From positions 13,933,754 through 13,997,753 of the forward strand of contig CAIIXF020000011.1 in assembly GCA_903813345.2 (NCBI GenBank): a stretch of DNA of 64,000 bases. Direction: 5' to 3'. Shown one piece after another: positions 1 to 12,384 of the stretch. Each line of letters opens with the position of its first letter. Within the stretch, counting starts at the first letter, position 1. The notes beneath the pieces are model-generated. The model was not told where the DNA came from and searched no databases. It saw nothing but the letters and a program-made list of their open reading frames with translations. Source of the DNA: Owenia fusiformis (Eukaryota > Annelida > Polychaeta > Sabellida > Oweniidae). A program made the translations under genes and the position numbers.

Positions 1-139
1 CTCGAACTGATAGCCTCAGGCCAAGCCCCTCTGCTATTATTTCTCATAAAACCCAGTACTCATAGTTTATCATAGTTTATGAATGATAAGAAGATTCAGT
101 GACTTTCTATAAAATTACAAACTGAACATGTTGCTATAC

Positions 140-674
140 CACTGGTGGTCCACTCGATTACGCTGGTTACCAAAACGGTTCGTTTTGGTAACAAAATGTC
201 GCAACATCGAAGGTACGATTTTTCTTTTTTCCTTATTTCACACGTTGTAGGCAGAATTCCCACAACATTTTTTACACAAACATGTATCAGTATCATATGT
301 TTAAGAAAATGTACATATTTGCGAACAAATAGTTCAGGAGACAACAGAATCGTCGATTTAATTCCTCACTTAAGTTACATAAACGGTTTTTCCAAAACCA
401 GTTATGATCTGCACTTTTAACCCAAACCGTTTATGTAACTTAAATGAGGAATTAAATCGACGATTCTGTTGTCTTCGGAGCTATTTTTCCGCAGACATGT
501 ACATTTTCTTAAACATATGATGCTGATACACGTTTGTGAGAAAAAACGTCGTTGGGATTCTGCCTACAGCGCATGAAATAAGGAAAACAGAAAAATTGTA
601 CCTTCGACGTTCCGACATTTTGTTACCAAAACGAATCGTTTCGGTAACCAACGTAATCGAGCGGATCACCAGTG
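140..674. mobile_element. Foldback (long inverted repeat) element, 535 bp
   Basis: Two arms of roughly 250 bp (about 140-390 and 423-674) are near reverse complements around a loop of about 35 bp. The ends read CACTGGTGGTCC on the left and the complement of CACTGGTGATCC on the right. The 5-bp direct repeat TATAC flanks it at 135-139 and 675-679. It is a non-autonomous DNA transposon. The CACTG start suggests a CMC or Transib-type relative, but the superfamily is not settled. Open frames inside the arms on both strands are by-products of the palindrome. Confidence 0.85.
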
Positions 675-679
675 TATAC

Positions 680-2709
680 TTTAGACGACTACCTGGTTGT
701 TATTCACTAAAGGGAGTCTCATTATAGGTTGGCACATAAAAATGCTTTTGGGTTCCCTGGCTGCCACTTGGTTTGGGGTTGTTGCTTTTAGGGGCTGTAA
801 TTAGGAATAGAGGTTTTGGTTCAAATGAGGGATCCCAAACTTATCTGTAGGCCATATGCCTATGTAAAAGTAGAAGTAAGCACATCGAGAGCACTCATAA
901 GCTGCCTTCCTACTACTTTTCCCTAGGCCTATGCTGTAGGTCAATCGATGGAATTATGATTAAACTTAGAGGTGCTGTGATTCCAGGGATTAATAAATGC
1001 TGCATCGAATATAACACCATTGTAATTAAGGGCAATCTTGAGTGGGTTTGACCTAGGATGAAGAAACTATATAGGTGACCACGGGCTTTGAAAGCACATA
1101 ATAAGTAGTATTCGCGAATTCAACTAACAGCTGCCAGATCAACCTACTATTTTATGCCTCATTAAATATTAATAATACATGCCACTATTTCATTCATATT
1201 ATATTAAAATGAATTTGCCATCAAAAGTAGGTTAAATCATCGCCTTTTACCCAACATATGACATCATGAATTCTTTCAAAGTGCAGTCTAATACTGAGTG
1301 AGCCAAAAATGTAGCCCTGCTACTGCTCTGCTAAAGTGCTATTTCTCATAATAAAACCTTGTTTAATGTTCTTTCATTTTATTAAGTTTAATTGGCCCTG
1401 CCCAAATAGTCGGGATTTTATGGCTATAATACGAAACATGGTCCAAAATGCCAGCCTCATCTCATGACTACGGGCTATCTCTGATATAATGTCAACCCCT
1501 ACAACAAGTTGGAGAAAAATTTCTGTGACCGTGAACTTCCAACCTCAACCGACCAGTGCAGGTCTGCCTGATGGGACGAGGCTGAAATTTGTAGAATGGC
1601 CATAGAATTGTGACTATGAGAAATGGACCCATGAAACATGGTAAATCGCAAAAAGATATTACATCGTAAAATTGACCAAATATGATTTCAACTCATACTG
1701 GATGAATGAGTTTATACCATTTATTTTGATAGCATTTTTGTCTCACCCTGTAATTCATTTTATTTTCACACTTATTCATTTCAGCCTGCCCAAACAAAAT
1801 CTAGGTTGAATAGTCAAAACCAGGTACATGTAATTACAAAGAACTATTCAGGATATAAATAGCTCTACGTGAATGACACAACTGTTTTATACACAAACAA
1901 TATAAAGTAAAATACAGGATTAACCCTATCCATAACGCTGAGTAAGTCACTAGCTGAGTGTTTGAAACATTGTAACAAACATATTATTGTGACACTTAGC
2001 TGCCCTCTATTTTGTTATTGTATAATATTAGTATGAAGCACTTAATAATATCAGAAAAATTAGGAAAAAATCTAAAAAAAAATATCAAAAAGTAGGTTCA
2101 TAATTAACTTTTCCCCTTTACAGTTTAAATCATGTCTAAAAGTTCAATACAACTTTGCACTAAAAATTATTAAAAAGGCCTGCATTTTTGGTGAAAATTG
2201 CGTAAATATTAGGGAAAATTGGTGAGGATGGGTGGATTAAGGACAACTTAAGAGATAATCCAATTAACTTGATTATCATCCTAATGTCATTTATTGAAGA
2301 TAAGACATGGATCTAACAGAACCATTTGATTTTGTGGTTAAATTATTCTTCGAACTAAAAGATATAGCCCTTTGAAAATGGCTTGCCATATCTTACATGC
2401 TCCTTTTGAAAATAGGTTAATAAATCCTCAGGGGGTACTGATATATCTCTAATTATATTTCCTGGCATTGCATTAATAAGTTTACTTTAACAGTACAAAA
2501 GGGAGAAAAAATCCATCAGGTCCATAATTCTACACGTTCACGTACAAGTTTATAAAACGTGTATCTTAAATGTATTTAGAACTACGCCTTTGTACCAGCG
2601 ACACACTTTCACAGGTGCATCTTTACAATGAAACACAATAACGAAAATTGCAACTTTGGGATCTTGAAAAAAGTTAGCAATATCCTTCCTGGTTAGAATA
2701 GGTTTCCAC
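680..2709. other. Left flank without recognisable gene
   Basis: No convincing open frame, RNA gene or bounded mobile element was seen here. The sequence is AT-rich and single-copy within the window, and the tandem array starts at its right edge. Confidence 0.5.
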
Positions 2710-4729
2710 GTACAACTAGAAACACATATAAAATAACTATCTATACACCATCAATGCAAATATATGCTTTCTTCCATTCTGATACTCATAGCATCTTTCT
2801 GTTTCACTTGATGAAACACAGGGCTAGAAGAAATGAGATGTCATGGTTTATCATGATGGCTTTCTTCGAGATAACATATTGGGGGCCTGGGAATGCGGGG
2901 TGTTACATTCATTGCAACACACCTTGCAACAATGTCTTATGAGGGTAATTTCTTATATTGAGAAGTTTATCATCTATTGAAATTAAATACATGCAGCTAC
3001 AAAAAGCGAATTTGTTTGAGCAGTCCTAGATCGACATATTATAAAGAAAACAATATTTACAACGTGGTATTCTTAGTAGACTGTTCAATTTGGAATTTCG
3101 AAGCTTTGCCAAACATCAGCTTTCTAACAAAGATCATTAAAAAAGGATTTTTTCAAAGTCTTCCATGCAAATGAAGGTGCGAATTCACATTAACAAATTA
3201 AGATAAGATCCACAATATGTTATCAAATGGTTAAATGCGCAAAATGTGTAGAATTTTTTCCTTAATAATGTGTGAGGAGACCTTTCAAGCAATTTTCGAA
3301 AACGTAGTGAGAACAAGTTTGGTGTAGAGGGGAGGGGGATATATACATAGTCTCTCTAATGCCTAGGCCACATATGCGCCTGATTTCTAAATCAGTTTCG
3401 ACAAAAATTATGTAATTCGGCAATTTTAGTTAGAAAACATGAAGGTACATTATGTAAAATTTTGAAGACAATTGGTGCATATTTAACAAAATACCAGCAC
3501 CAGTCCTGTTACTTTTGGAACACCCTGTATGTCACCATTTCTGGCAATGTCTGGAGGTGGTAAAAAACTAAAATGAATCTGATATACACATAATCACAAG
3601 TGAATCATCTATAAATACATCACTCTCATTTTAATAATGACAATTACTCAGATGCAAGAAGGTAGTTACCAGTTTCACCACCAGGTGACTGATTCAGGGG
3701 AATTAACATGGCAGGGTATTACAAAATTCCCTTAAACTTGAATATGCATCAGTTTTAGTGATTATCTTTTCATATTACCCTTGTGTATCTGATAGTTATA
3801 CAAATTAAAATATGTCCAGTAAAAGAAAATATTATCTGCCCAACACAAGAAAAGATATTTCTCTTTTTGTGGTTTTACAACATGGGGTCTATGGGGGATC
3901 TCCCCGACCTAGAGGTCACATTTTCAAAGAAAATTAAATTTTCAAAGTTGATAAACTCTTTTCAAAACCACATTTTTAAATGTAATTTTACGTGTAGATT
4001 CCAAATATGACATCAGTTTGACTGAATTTTTAATGACGTACATGTAAATCAAGATTATTTCTACTCGCATCTGGGCTATTCTAGATTTTGATTTATATCA
4101 AAAGTGTTCAATTCAACAGGTGCATTTGGATTTGTGAAATGCAACCTGTGTAAGGGTAGGTTATCTTATAAAGGTAAATGACATTCTATATAAGTTGCCC
4201 TAGTCATTCCACAGTTCCAGGTGTTATTTTGTGGAGCCCATGTCTTGCCACATCACAAGTAGAAATGACTTTGACAAACCTTGGACATCTTTCTTTCAGT
4301 CCAAGGACTCTAAAATAACAAGAATTTGCATTGTCTGGAGCGTAAAATTGGTTATTTTGAATGCCGCCTCTTGTATTTTTCATCTGCCTCTTGTACACAA
4401 AGTTACTGAAACCACTGCTCTGGCTGCATTTTTGAATGCCTGTGGCGCAAGTCAATTGCTTAATATTTACATGTGTTATCTCCCGGTATCACAAAAAAGA
4501 TCAATAGGCCCTGCAAAGTGAATAACATGGTCACAAGTTTTCAACAAAAAGAGCTCATCCAAGCACTGCTGGGCTTATTTTTCTTTTTCATGATACCATG
4601 GGGAGAAATCTTAACAAATTTTGCACAACTGACTTGCGCCACGGGGGGTTCATAAAATGCAGCCTAGATGACCATTTCAAAAGAGAGTATTTAAATTGAG
4701 GTTTTTACAGTATTATTTGAACTATACTG

Positions 4730-7501
4730 TTACATCTTGGAAAGAAAATTTCTTGATGGCATACTTATTAGCAGAGCTAAATTCTCATCAGTCCTTTGAT
4801 TGGTCAACCCCATCTTGGTCACCACAAAATCTTTTATGGCTTGATTATCAAGAGTCTCCGGCAATAGTATTGCGTAGGAAATATCTCTTTTCTGATCTAA
4901 TTGTGATATCAAAACTGCATGTTTCACAATATGATGTATGGCATCTTGTTCACTGTTACCATAGTAATCAGCGCGATATTTCAGTGCAGCGGGGCAATTT
5001 ATACTTGTCCCAAAACTTATTGATTCTACCTGCCCTCTTTTATCCCTTGTTGCTAACATTGTCGAATCCTGTAGGAAGAGTGGGTAGTTTGATGCATACT
5101 GGATCATATATGGCTCCCAATTCGCTATGAGAAACCCTGTAGGGAATAAGCTGGACCAATCACAGTTCTTTAAGGCCACCACACCCTCTTCAATACTGAG
5201 CACATGTATTTTCTTCAATGCGTCAATTAGGTCTTCCTGTTTCTTGGATTGGTTCTTTAGGATTTGGTTCAGGTCTGTTGGGTTTGTATCAAATGAGACT
5301 CTTGGCTTGAGATATAAAAAGGAAATAATATACATGTACATGTACAGTTCTTGATTCTTTTTTTTGAATGTACTGTGTATTAGTATAATTTCAATATCAG
5401 AACAAATAAGGCCCGACTTAGGAAATATTAGGTCAATAATTAGACAATAGACATGGGATTGAGAGAGGCTCAAAATGTGAGGATTTTAGAGCAGAAATGC
5501 AAGAAGAATTATAAAACTGAAAAGCTATTTCTTGAGTCAACTTCAAAGATGAAATTGATGATTTGACCATGGGCATTCAATAAAGCCCATGATTTGATTG
5601 AATATTATGTATGAAAGCATGTGAAGTTAAATTCTTCTTTCAGTGGCTGTTAAGTATTTATCAAGTATTTATTATCATTAATTGAATGTCAAGTAAGTGT
5701 ACACACCCTCTTCATAACAAGTTTCTCCTTTGGTCGTCTTGGTGGAATCTTTGAGATAACTGGCCAGTTTGCACTGGTGTAGTGCTCCCTTTGTAACTTG
5801 GGGTATCTCTCTTTTAGGATGCTCTGTAGGTAGTGGCCTAAAAAGACAAGTCTGTTGATAGATACAAAATGAAATCTTTGTGATTATGGTAAAAATGAAA
5901 TGAAATAATAAGTTGTTATTATTAATTAATTTGGATGAAAAATACATGAGTAATGTAGATTTGGAAGGAAATAATATTTTCAATGAAAAAACGTGCTTCT
6001 CTCTTCATTGAAAATTGAATTTTTCAGTGTCTGATAAGATATGTACATTTTCACGCTAGTGTTGTCGCGATTAATCGATACATCGCGATATACATCACCA
6101 AAGCTGATTCTGGCGATGCATCGATGTCTGAAACAAAACATCGATGTTTTTTAGAAAAATTAATTTGCTAAAAATCACCCTTTCTTATCTTATTTTGACG
6201 CAAATCGCTTATCTTTCTCATGTCTTATTTCATTTTCCAATGTTTTCTGATATTCTTTCGCTTTAAAACTGTTTAGCTAGTCGAAATGAACCATTAATCT
6301 AAAAAATTATTTTACTTTCATTTCACCCTTACTAGAAGTTCCCGGATGTACCGGATGTTCGGTATTTTAGTGCATTAGCGTTCGGTATTTCAGTGCACTT
6401 TTCTCGGACTTTTTCTCGATGTACATCGCGATGTGCATCGATGTTTACTACTGAAAATTGCCGATGCATCGATATACGATTATGGCACATCGCGACAACA
6501 CTAATTCACGCGGTCCTAACTTCGACCGTTAATTTTAATTTTTGACCTACCAGATGTTTGAAAATCAAGGATTATGAGTCTCATACTGCACCGTTTTTTC
6601 TTCAAACTTGTTCCATTCAAAGCAACAGAGTCCCTACTTCCAGCGGCATTTGGTCTCCAGCTGTAAGAAGGCCTTCTAACAGCTGGGGACCAAAACGCTG
6701 CTAGAACGAGGGACTCTTTACAATAAAGTAATGCACCGACAGAAAGGCAATTTTGTTTTGCTTTTAATGGTATAAGTTTGAAGAAGAACGGTGCAGTATG
6801 AGACTCGAAATCATTGATTTTCAAGCACCTGGTAGGTCAAAAATTCAAATTAACGGTTGAAGTTAGGACCGCGTGATATTGTTTTAACAGGAGGGCATCC
6901 ATAAAACGAGTGTGTTCATTAGATTGGAGAAAGTGGGTCACAAGAGGATAATGTTCAGGTTTTACTTTACCTAGCTTATTTGACAGACCCAGTCCTTGGA
7001 AATCTTTGTGTATTCTACCAGCCTGCCATGTTATGGAGGTGTCCCCATCTATAACATATGCCATCACAAATCCCACCTTTAATAACATGGACTAATAAGT
7101 GGAGGAGTGGCTGTTTACTAAAATATCATTGTATTATTCAGGAGGATCTCTCAATTTAAAAAAAGTAAAATCTTAGTCTTTTGATTAATTAGCATAATTA
7201 ATTAAGAGATCTACAAGATATAGAAATGATTCATAATGGTTATTGAAAAGAACAATCTTTTCGTTATTCATTGCATAAGAAATGTCAGGAAAATGTTTTA
7301 ACTTACTATGCGTCCATCTACGATAGCCACTCCTAGATTTCTCCTTGGGTCATTCAGATACTCATGATATTTCGAAGAAAGGTAGTCAAGACCATTATAA
7401 ACATTTCTGTTAATGTCCAAGACAGCTTGATAGTCGCCTTGTGTAGCAATTCTACAAAGGACACCATCTACAGTGGCTGGTGCGGCTCTCTTTTCCTTCA
7501 T
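4730..7501 (-). CDS. NAT16-like GNAT N-acetyltransferase, copy 1 (4 exons, intact)
   Basis: Proposed coding exons are 7307-7501, 6889-7076, 5705-5837 and 4730-5305, joined in frame (phases 0, 2, 0) to 363 residues, close to the ~369 of vertebrate NAT16. Exon 1 ends at a GTAAGT donor and carries the conserved N-terminal part with NGLDYLSSKYHEYL. Exon 2 has the acetyl-CoA loop QGLGLS at residues 92-97. The large last exon encodes the C-terminal half peculiar to the family. Known members acetylate histidine, and fish HISAT makes N-acetylhistidine, so transfer of an acetyl group from acetyl-CoA to a small amine is inferred. The substrate is unknown. The first two borders are well supported. The exon 3 donor (GGT|GTGTAC) is the weakest. 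The ATG at 7501 lies close behind a possible AG acceptor, so an upstream untranslated exon is likely. Confidence 0.72.
6057..6503. mobile_element. hAT-like MITE, 447 bp
   Basis: The inverted ends are TAGTGTTGTCGCGAT and its complement. The 8-bp target duplication TTTCACGC/ATTCACGC lies at 6049-6056 and 6504-6511, with one mismatch. The other three units show the empty site. The interior is rich in ATCGATG-type palindromes and has no coding capacity. It sits in intron 2 of gene copy 1, at the edge of the older foldback MITE. The 8-bp TSD points to the hAT superfamily. Confidence 0.88.
6506..6876. mobile_element. Foldback MITE in intron 2, unit 1 copy
   Basis: Arms of about 110 bp start TCACGCGGTCCTAAC and end with the complement. 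The centre (around 6625-6715) is itself palindromic, so nearly all of the 371 bp can fold into one hairpin. The same element occurs at the same place in all four units, so it predates the array. Its right end lies about 10 bp from the proposed exon 2 donor. In units lacking the hAT insertion, TAT flanks both ends. Confidence 0.85.
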
Positions 7502-8827
7502 AACTAGTTCTTCAAATGTATATTCTGCCCTTTAATTCTTAGATTGACTTGAAAAATATTTATGAGTAGCACACTGTAAACACTGAACAGGCATACAATT
7601 GTTAAGTGTGTGTACTTTGGCCGTCACTAGTAGTTATTATATACATCTAAATACAGTGTGACACAAAAATTTATTTTTGAATTTAGATTTCTTCCATTGC
7701 CATTATTTGAGTCATTTTTTGATCACTTTCATGCAAATTATCAATAATATATTTAATCCAATCAGTTTCATTGCATATTATTGGAAATAATGATGAATTG
7801 ATTTGTTTTGATAAATATTGACATATTTTTTGAGTACTTTGGTAAAAGAATTGAAAAACAGAAAACAAATTTTCTAACCTGTTGAGGTAATGCAAATTAT
7901 GCCTACCTTAGAAATGAAGATTCTATCATAATTATCCCATCGAACGAAGTTCGGAGGGATATAGAGAACGCCTCCGTCCGTCCGTCCGGGCAATAACTGA
8001 AATACCGTTGGCCCGATTTTGTTCATATTTTGTACACATATACCCTTTGGGGGTAGAAGTTCTGCTCGAAAGCCGATTTTCAAAATGGCCACTCATTTCA
8101 AAATGGCGGCCATTTTAGTGCCAAATTTACAGTAATTTAGGTGCAATATGTAAAACTGTAATAGCAATATGGTTTAGATGTAAAAAAATTATATAGGACA
8201 TTAATAAAGCTAGAAATGTAGATATTAAAGAAGCACATGGCAGCCATCTTGAAAAATGGCGGCCTTTACTCGTTATTTTACGATTTTTGCTGTAACTCGA
8301 AAAGTAGTGGAGCGATTTTGTTCATATTTGGTATGTGAATACTATAAACATTGCACACTGTCTAAAGACGATTTTGGTAGAAGGTGGCCATTTTGAAAAA
8401 TAGCCACCATTTTAACGTATTTTACTATAACTCGAAAAGTAGTGGAGCGATTTTGTTCATATTTGGTATGTGAATACTATAAGCATCACACACTGTCCTA
8501 TGACACTTTTGGTAGAAGGCGGCCATTTTTCAAAATGACTGCCATTTTAACGTATTTTACTATAACTCGAAAAGTAGTGAAGCGATTTTGTTTATATTTG
8601 GTATGTGAATACTGTAAGCATGGCACACTGTCTTATGACACTTTTGGTATAAGGCGGCCATTTTTCAAAATGGCCGCCATTTTAACGTATTTTACTATGA
8701 CTCGAAAAGAAGTGGAGCGATTTTGTTTATATTTGGTATGTAAATACTATAAGCACGGCACACTGTCTAATGGCACTTTTGGTAGAAGGTGGCCATTTTG
8801 AAAAATGGCTGCCATTTTTGCTATATA

Positions 8828-10789
8828 CAGGGTGATCCAGAAGTAACGTCAAAGACATTGTAATTTCAAAAGTATTCATCAGATCTTCATGAAATTTGGT
8901 ATACATGTACCCACAACATTTCTGAGTTACCATCTCAAAGATTGGAATTCAATCATTTCATTGGTTGAAATTATGGTTGCTATAGTAACCCGATATCGCG
9001 TAACCCGGGGCAAATTGAAGAGAAACCATAACATTTTGGTGAATTTCTCTAATTTAAAAAGTCAGTAACATTTGAAAATGTTCATTGTTTGTTTTCTATG
9101 ATTTTTATATATGTTGCCATGGTAACAAATATGTAATAGTTGTGATGTCACAATAGGCATTCATAAAAAGCTTTCAATTTCTTTGAATTGCTTCCATCAT
9201 CCATGACAAATACTAACATGACCAAGGACACTAACCCACCCGATTCAAGATGGCGCCAAGTCAGAGTAAAATAGAGCAAAGAACAAACATTAAGTTCTGT
9301 GTAAAGTTGGGGAAAGGTGTAAAAGAGACTATAAGACAGATAAAGAAGGCATATGGTAAAGCTGCCATTGCTGAGAGAAACATTTACAGGTGGTTTAACA
9401 AGTATTCCAGTGGATATGATGAAGTGGTAGACAAGCAGCGAGGAGGCAGGCCAGTGTCGTCATTCGATGATCAAACCATCAAAGCAATTGAAGCTGATGT
9501 TATGGACAATAGGCAAATTTCTATCAGAGAATTGGCTGAAAAACACGATCTGAGCTATGGGACTGTGCAACGGATACTGACAAAGAACTGTCTGTTAAAG
9601 AAGGTGTCTGCTAAATGGGTGCCGCATGACTTGACAAAGGAGCAGAAAGACCGGCGTGTTAAGGCTTCAAGGGACTTTCTTGCAAAATATCGGAGAGATG
9701 GAGATGACTTTCTTAACAAGATCATTACGAGTGACGAATCATTGCTATCATTCTACATCCCAGAGACCACGCAACAAAGTTCATCGTGGAAACATGACAA
9801 CTCCCCAACACCAACCAAGCCTAAAATAGTACCAGGAATTCCACAAAAGAAACAAATGGTTGTGACATTCTTTGACATTAGAGGAATGGTGTTAACCCAT
9901 TTTGTTCCCATTGGCCAGAGAATTAATGCCGTTTACATTGCAAAGGTAAGATATCATTTGTTCTAATAATACATCATACTGTGAATTTTATTTTTAAATT
10001 AAAGTATTTAAATGTTGTTCACTGTCAATATAATTATAACTCCATGGCCATGATTCAAATTCAAATCCAATCAATGAAACAACTGGTTTAACAACCATTA
10101 AACATTTGTTTTTCAGGTTCTGAAGCGTGATCTTCAACGTTCCCTGAGGAAAAAGCGTCCCGGACATCTGCAGCAGTTTATCTTGCATTGGGACAATGCC
10201 CCTACGCACACTGCAATCCTGACCAGCAACACAGTCCAAACACTTGGATTTCAACAACTTGAACATGCCCCTTATTCACCTGATCTTGCCCCCAGTGACT
10301 TTTATTTGTATGGGGAACTAAAAAGAAACCTTAGTGGAAATAATTTTCAATCCTGTGAGGAATTGAAAAATGCTGTAGTACTAGCCCTACAAGGAATGAG
10401 TTCTAATGGATTTAATTCTGTGTTCAAGGAATGGGTATCCAGACATGAGAAATGTGTTGCAAATGGTGGCAATTATGTAGAATGAACTATTATTAGTAAC
10501 TGTGCAATAGTATGATTTATATTGTTGTGAAATAAAATGTTGAGGATATAACAATTTCAGATCTTGTTGATATTTTGAGATTACGCATTACACGTTAAGT
10601 AATTTGCCCCGGGTTACGCGATATCGGGTTACTATAGCAACCATAATTTCAACCAATGAAATGATTGAATTCCAATCTTTGAGATGGTAACTCAGAAATG
10701 TTGTGGGTACATGTATACCAAATTACATGAAGATCTGATGAATACTTTTGAAATTACAACATCTTTGACGTTACTTCTGGATCACCCTG
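8828..10789 (+). mobile_element. Complete mariner-type transposon with ~189 bp TIRs
   Basis: The ends read CAGGGTGATCCAG and its complement, flanked by TA on both sides (8826-8827, 10790-10791). The inverted repeats run about 8828-9016 and 10601-10789, with about three mismatches by eye. They surround one transposase gene without visible damage. Very long TIRs are unusual for mariner, where about 30 bp is typical. Near-identical arms plus an open gene suggest a recent insertion. It is nested in the 135-bp tandem array. Confidence 0.93.
9250..10485 (+). CDS. Mariner transposase (DD34D) with one intron
   Basis: Exon 1 is 9250-9945 (232 codons) and exon 2 is 10117-10485. They are joined over a 171 bp intron with GTAAGA at its start and TTTTTCAG at its end, giving 354 residues, the usual mariner size. 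The N-terminus has paired helix-turn-helix DNA-binding regions (NIYRWFNKY; SIRELAEKHDLSYGTVQRIL). WVPHDL is the linker motif typical of mariner. Catalytic acids are D of ITSDES, D of HWDNAPTHT, and D of YSPDLAPSD with 34 residues between the last two. It cuts and pastes the element at TA. No stop or frameshift was seen, so it may be functional. The ATG is taken as the first one downstream of the left TIR. Confidence 0.93.
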
Positions 10790-12328
10790 TACTTTGTAAA
10801 AATGCCATCCATGGCTGTTCGATGGGATTCACTACGCTTTGGCGTTGCCGTTGTTCTGGTTGATAAAGTTATTCCAAGGTAAGAGAGGTGCTTTTGTTTT
10901 GTGTCGCCCTGATATGAACTTAACCTCATACTGCTTACAATGTTTTCATTGAAAGCCCAGTGCTCAGTGAATTGTCAAGCCATGTGTTTAAATTTTTTCC
11001 CTTATTGCAAAAGATTTTGTATTGGTTTTGCAAGCTCTGACCTTTCAACTTCCATAAGCACCTGTCTTACTGTTTGTTTTTCAATCAATTCAATCATCTG
11101 CCTACCTGAAATTTTGAAATTGATGGGGGTGCCCAATTTCATTGAAAAAAGGCCTTTACTCAGCTGTTAAATATAGAATACATGTACACATTGTATTCTG
11201 ATTGGCATGGCATGTACAACTAGAAACACTATATACACTAATATAAAATAACTATCTATACACCATCAATGCAAATATATGCTTTCTTCCATTCTGATAC
11301 TCATAGCATCTTTCTGTTTTATCTGATGAAACACAGGGCTGAGAAGAAATGAGATGTCATGGTTTAACATGATGGCTTTCTTCGAGAATACATAATGCGG
11401 GCCTGGGAATGCGGGATGCCACATTCATTGCAACACACCTTGCAACAATGTCTCATGAGGGTAATTTCTTATATTGAGAAGTTTATCATCTATTGAAATT
11501 AAATCGGGTAGCTACAAAAACCGAATTTGTCGACATATTATAAAGAAAACAATATTTACAACATGGTATTCTTAGTAGACTGTTCAATTTGGAATTTCGA
11601 AGCTTAGCCAAACATCAGCTTTCTAACAAAGATCATCAAAAAAGGATTTTATTAAAGTCTTCCATGCAAATGAAGGTGCGAATTCACATTAACAAATTAA
11701 AATAAGAAATATGTTATCAAATGGTTAAATGCGCAAAATGTGTAGAAATGTTTTCCTTAATAATGTGTAAGGAGACCTTTCAAGCAATTTTCGAAAACGT
11801 AGTGAGAACAAGTTTGGTGTAGAGGCAGGGGAGGGGGATATCTCCCACCTCGGTCTCTAATACCTAGGCCACATATACGCCGGGTGCCTGCCGATGAGTA
11901 GTCATCGGCCGATTTCTAAATCAGTTTCGACAAAAATTATGTAATTTGGCAATTTAGTTACAAAACATGAAGGTACATTATGTAAAATTTTGAAGACAAT
12001 TGGTGCATATTTAACAAAATACCAGCACCAGTCCTGTTACTTTTGGAACACCCTGTATGTCACCATTTCTGGCAATGTCTGGAGGTGGTAAAAAACTAAA
12101 ATGAATGATATAATCACAAGTGAATCATCTATTAATACATCACTCTCATTTTAATAATGACAATTACTCAGATGCGAGAAGGTAGTTACCAGTTTCCCCA
12201 CCAGGTGGCTGATTCGGGGGAATTAACATGGCAGGGTATTACAAAATTCCCTAAAACTTGAACACGGTGTTATAGCATGACAGATACGACAAGGCAATTG
12301 GCCAAATTTTGGGTAACGATAACAAAAA

Positions 12329-12384
12329 ATGGCGGACGGGAAAGACAGCATGTCCTCTTTTTCACCTGTAGGCAAGATTCACAG
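12329..12384 (+). other. Candidate first coding exon inside left end of the Transib-like element
   Basis: An ATG 66 bp inside the terminus opens MADGKDSMSSFSPVGKIH and ends at AG|GTATGC. The unit 4 copy (38737-38792) has AG|GTAAGC and only a synonymous TCA/TCG difference within the exon. No downstream exon could be joined with confidence. It could be a remnant of the parent transposon gene or a captured host first exon. Confidence 0.35.

Larger units (their letters stand above)
7934..10859. repeat. 2.9 kb inserted repeat with 135-bp tandem units, host of a mariner
   Basis: Units 2 and 3 lack this block, which places its borders near 7934 and 10860. It starts with a TCCCATCGAACGAAG segment followed by GTCC repeats. 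The short motif CCCATCGAAC recurs inverted near the right end. Between about 8290 and 8820, four copies of a unit are spaced exactly 135 bp apart (TCGAAAAG at 8297, 8432, 8567, 8702), with GGCCATTTT motifs. The right end reads TTCTGG, compatible with a Helitron CTRR end, but the left end does not show a clear TC start, so the class is open. Confidence 0.65.
2710..11213. repeat. Tandem segmental unit 1 of 4
   Basis: The unit starts at the motif GTACAACTAGAAACAC, which recurs at 11214, 28289 and 37414. Removing a 447 bp hAT-like MITE and a 2.9 kb repeat leaves about 5.1 kb that aligns end to end with units 2-4. It holds NAT16-like gene copy 1 on the minus strand. The Transib-like site (around 3740) is empty in this unit and serves as an empty-site control. 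Confidence 0.85.

Noticed and set aside
145-727. Four short frames at the window start
   Set aside because: They are mirror translations of the two arms of the foldback element.
4204-4521. Open frames on both strands recurring in all four units (also near 15520, 31002, 49618)
   Set aside because: They lie downstream of the acetyltransferase stop, overlap each other on opposite strands, and recur because the unit is duplicated. No motif or splice context supports them.
6877-6880. Exon 2 reading on into the foldback MITE as a shorter protein
   Set aside because: The GT at 6888-6887 joins exon 3 in frame and gives a 363-residue family-length protein, whereas read-through stops within the MITE.
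8442-8801. 119-residue protein gene
   Set aside because: It is made of 135-bp tandem repeat units inside a repeat block, with no start context or family motif.
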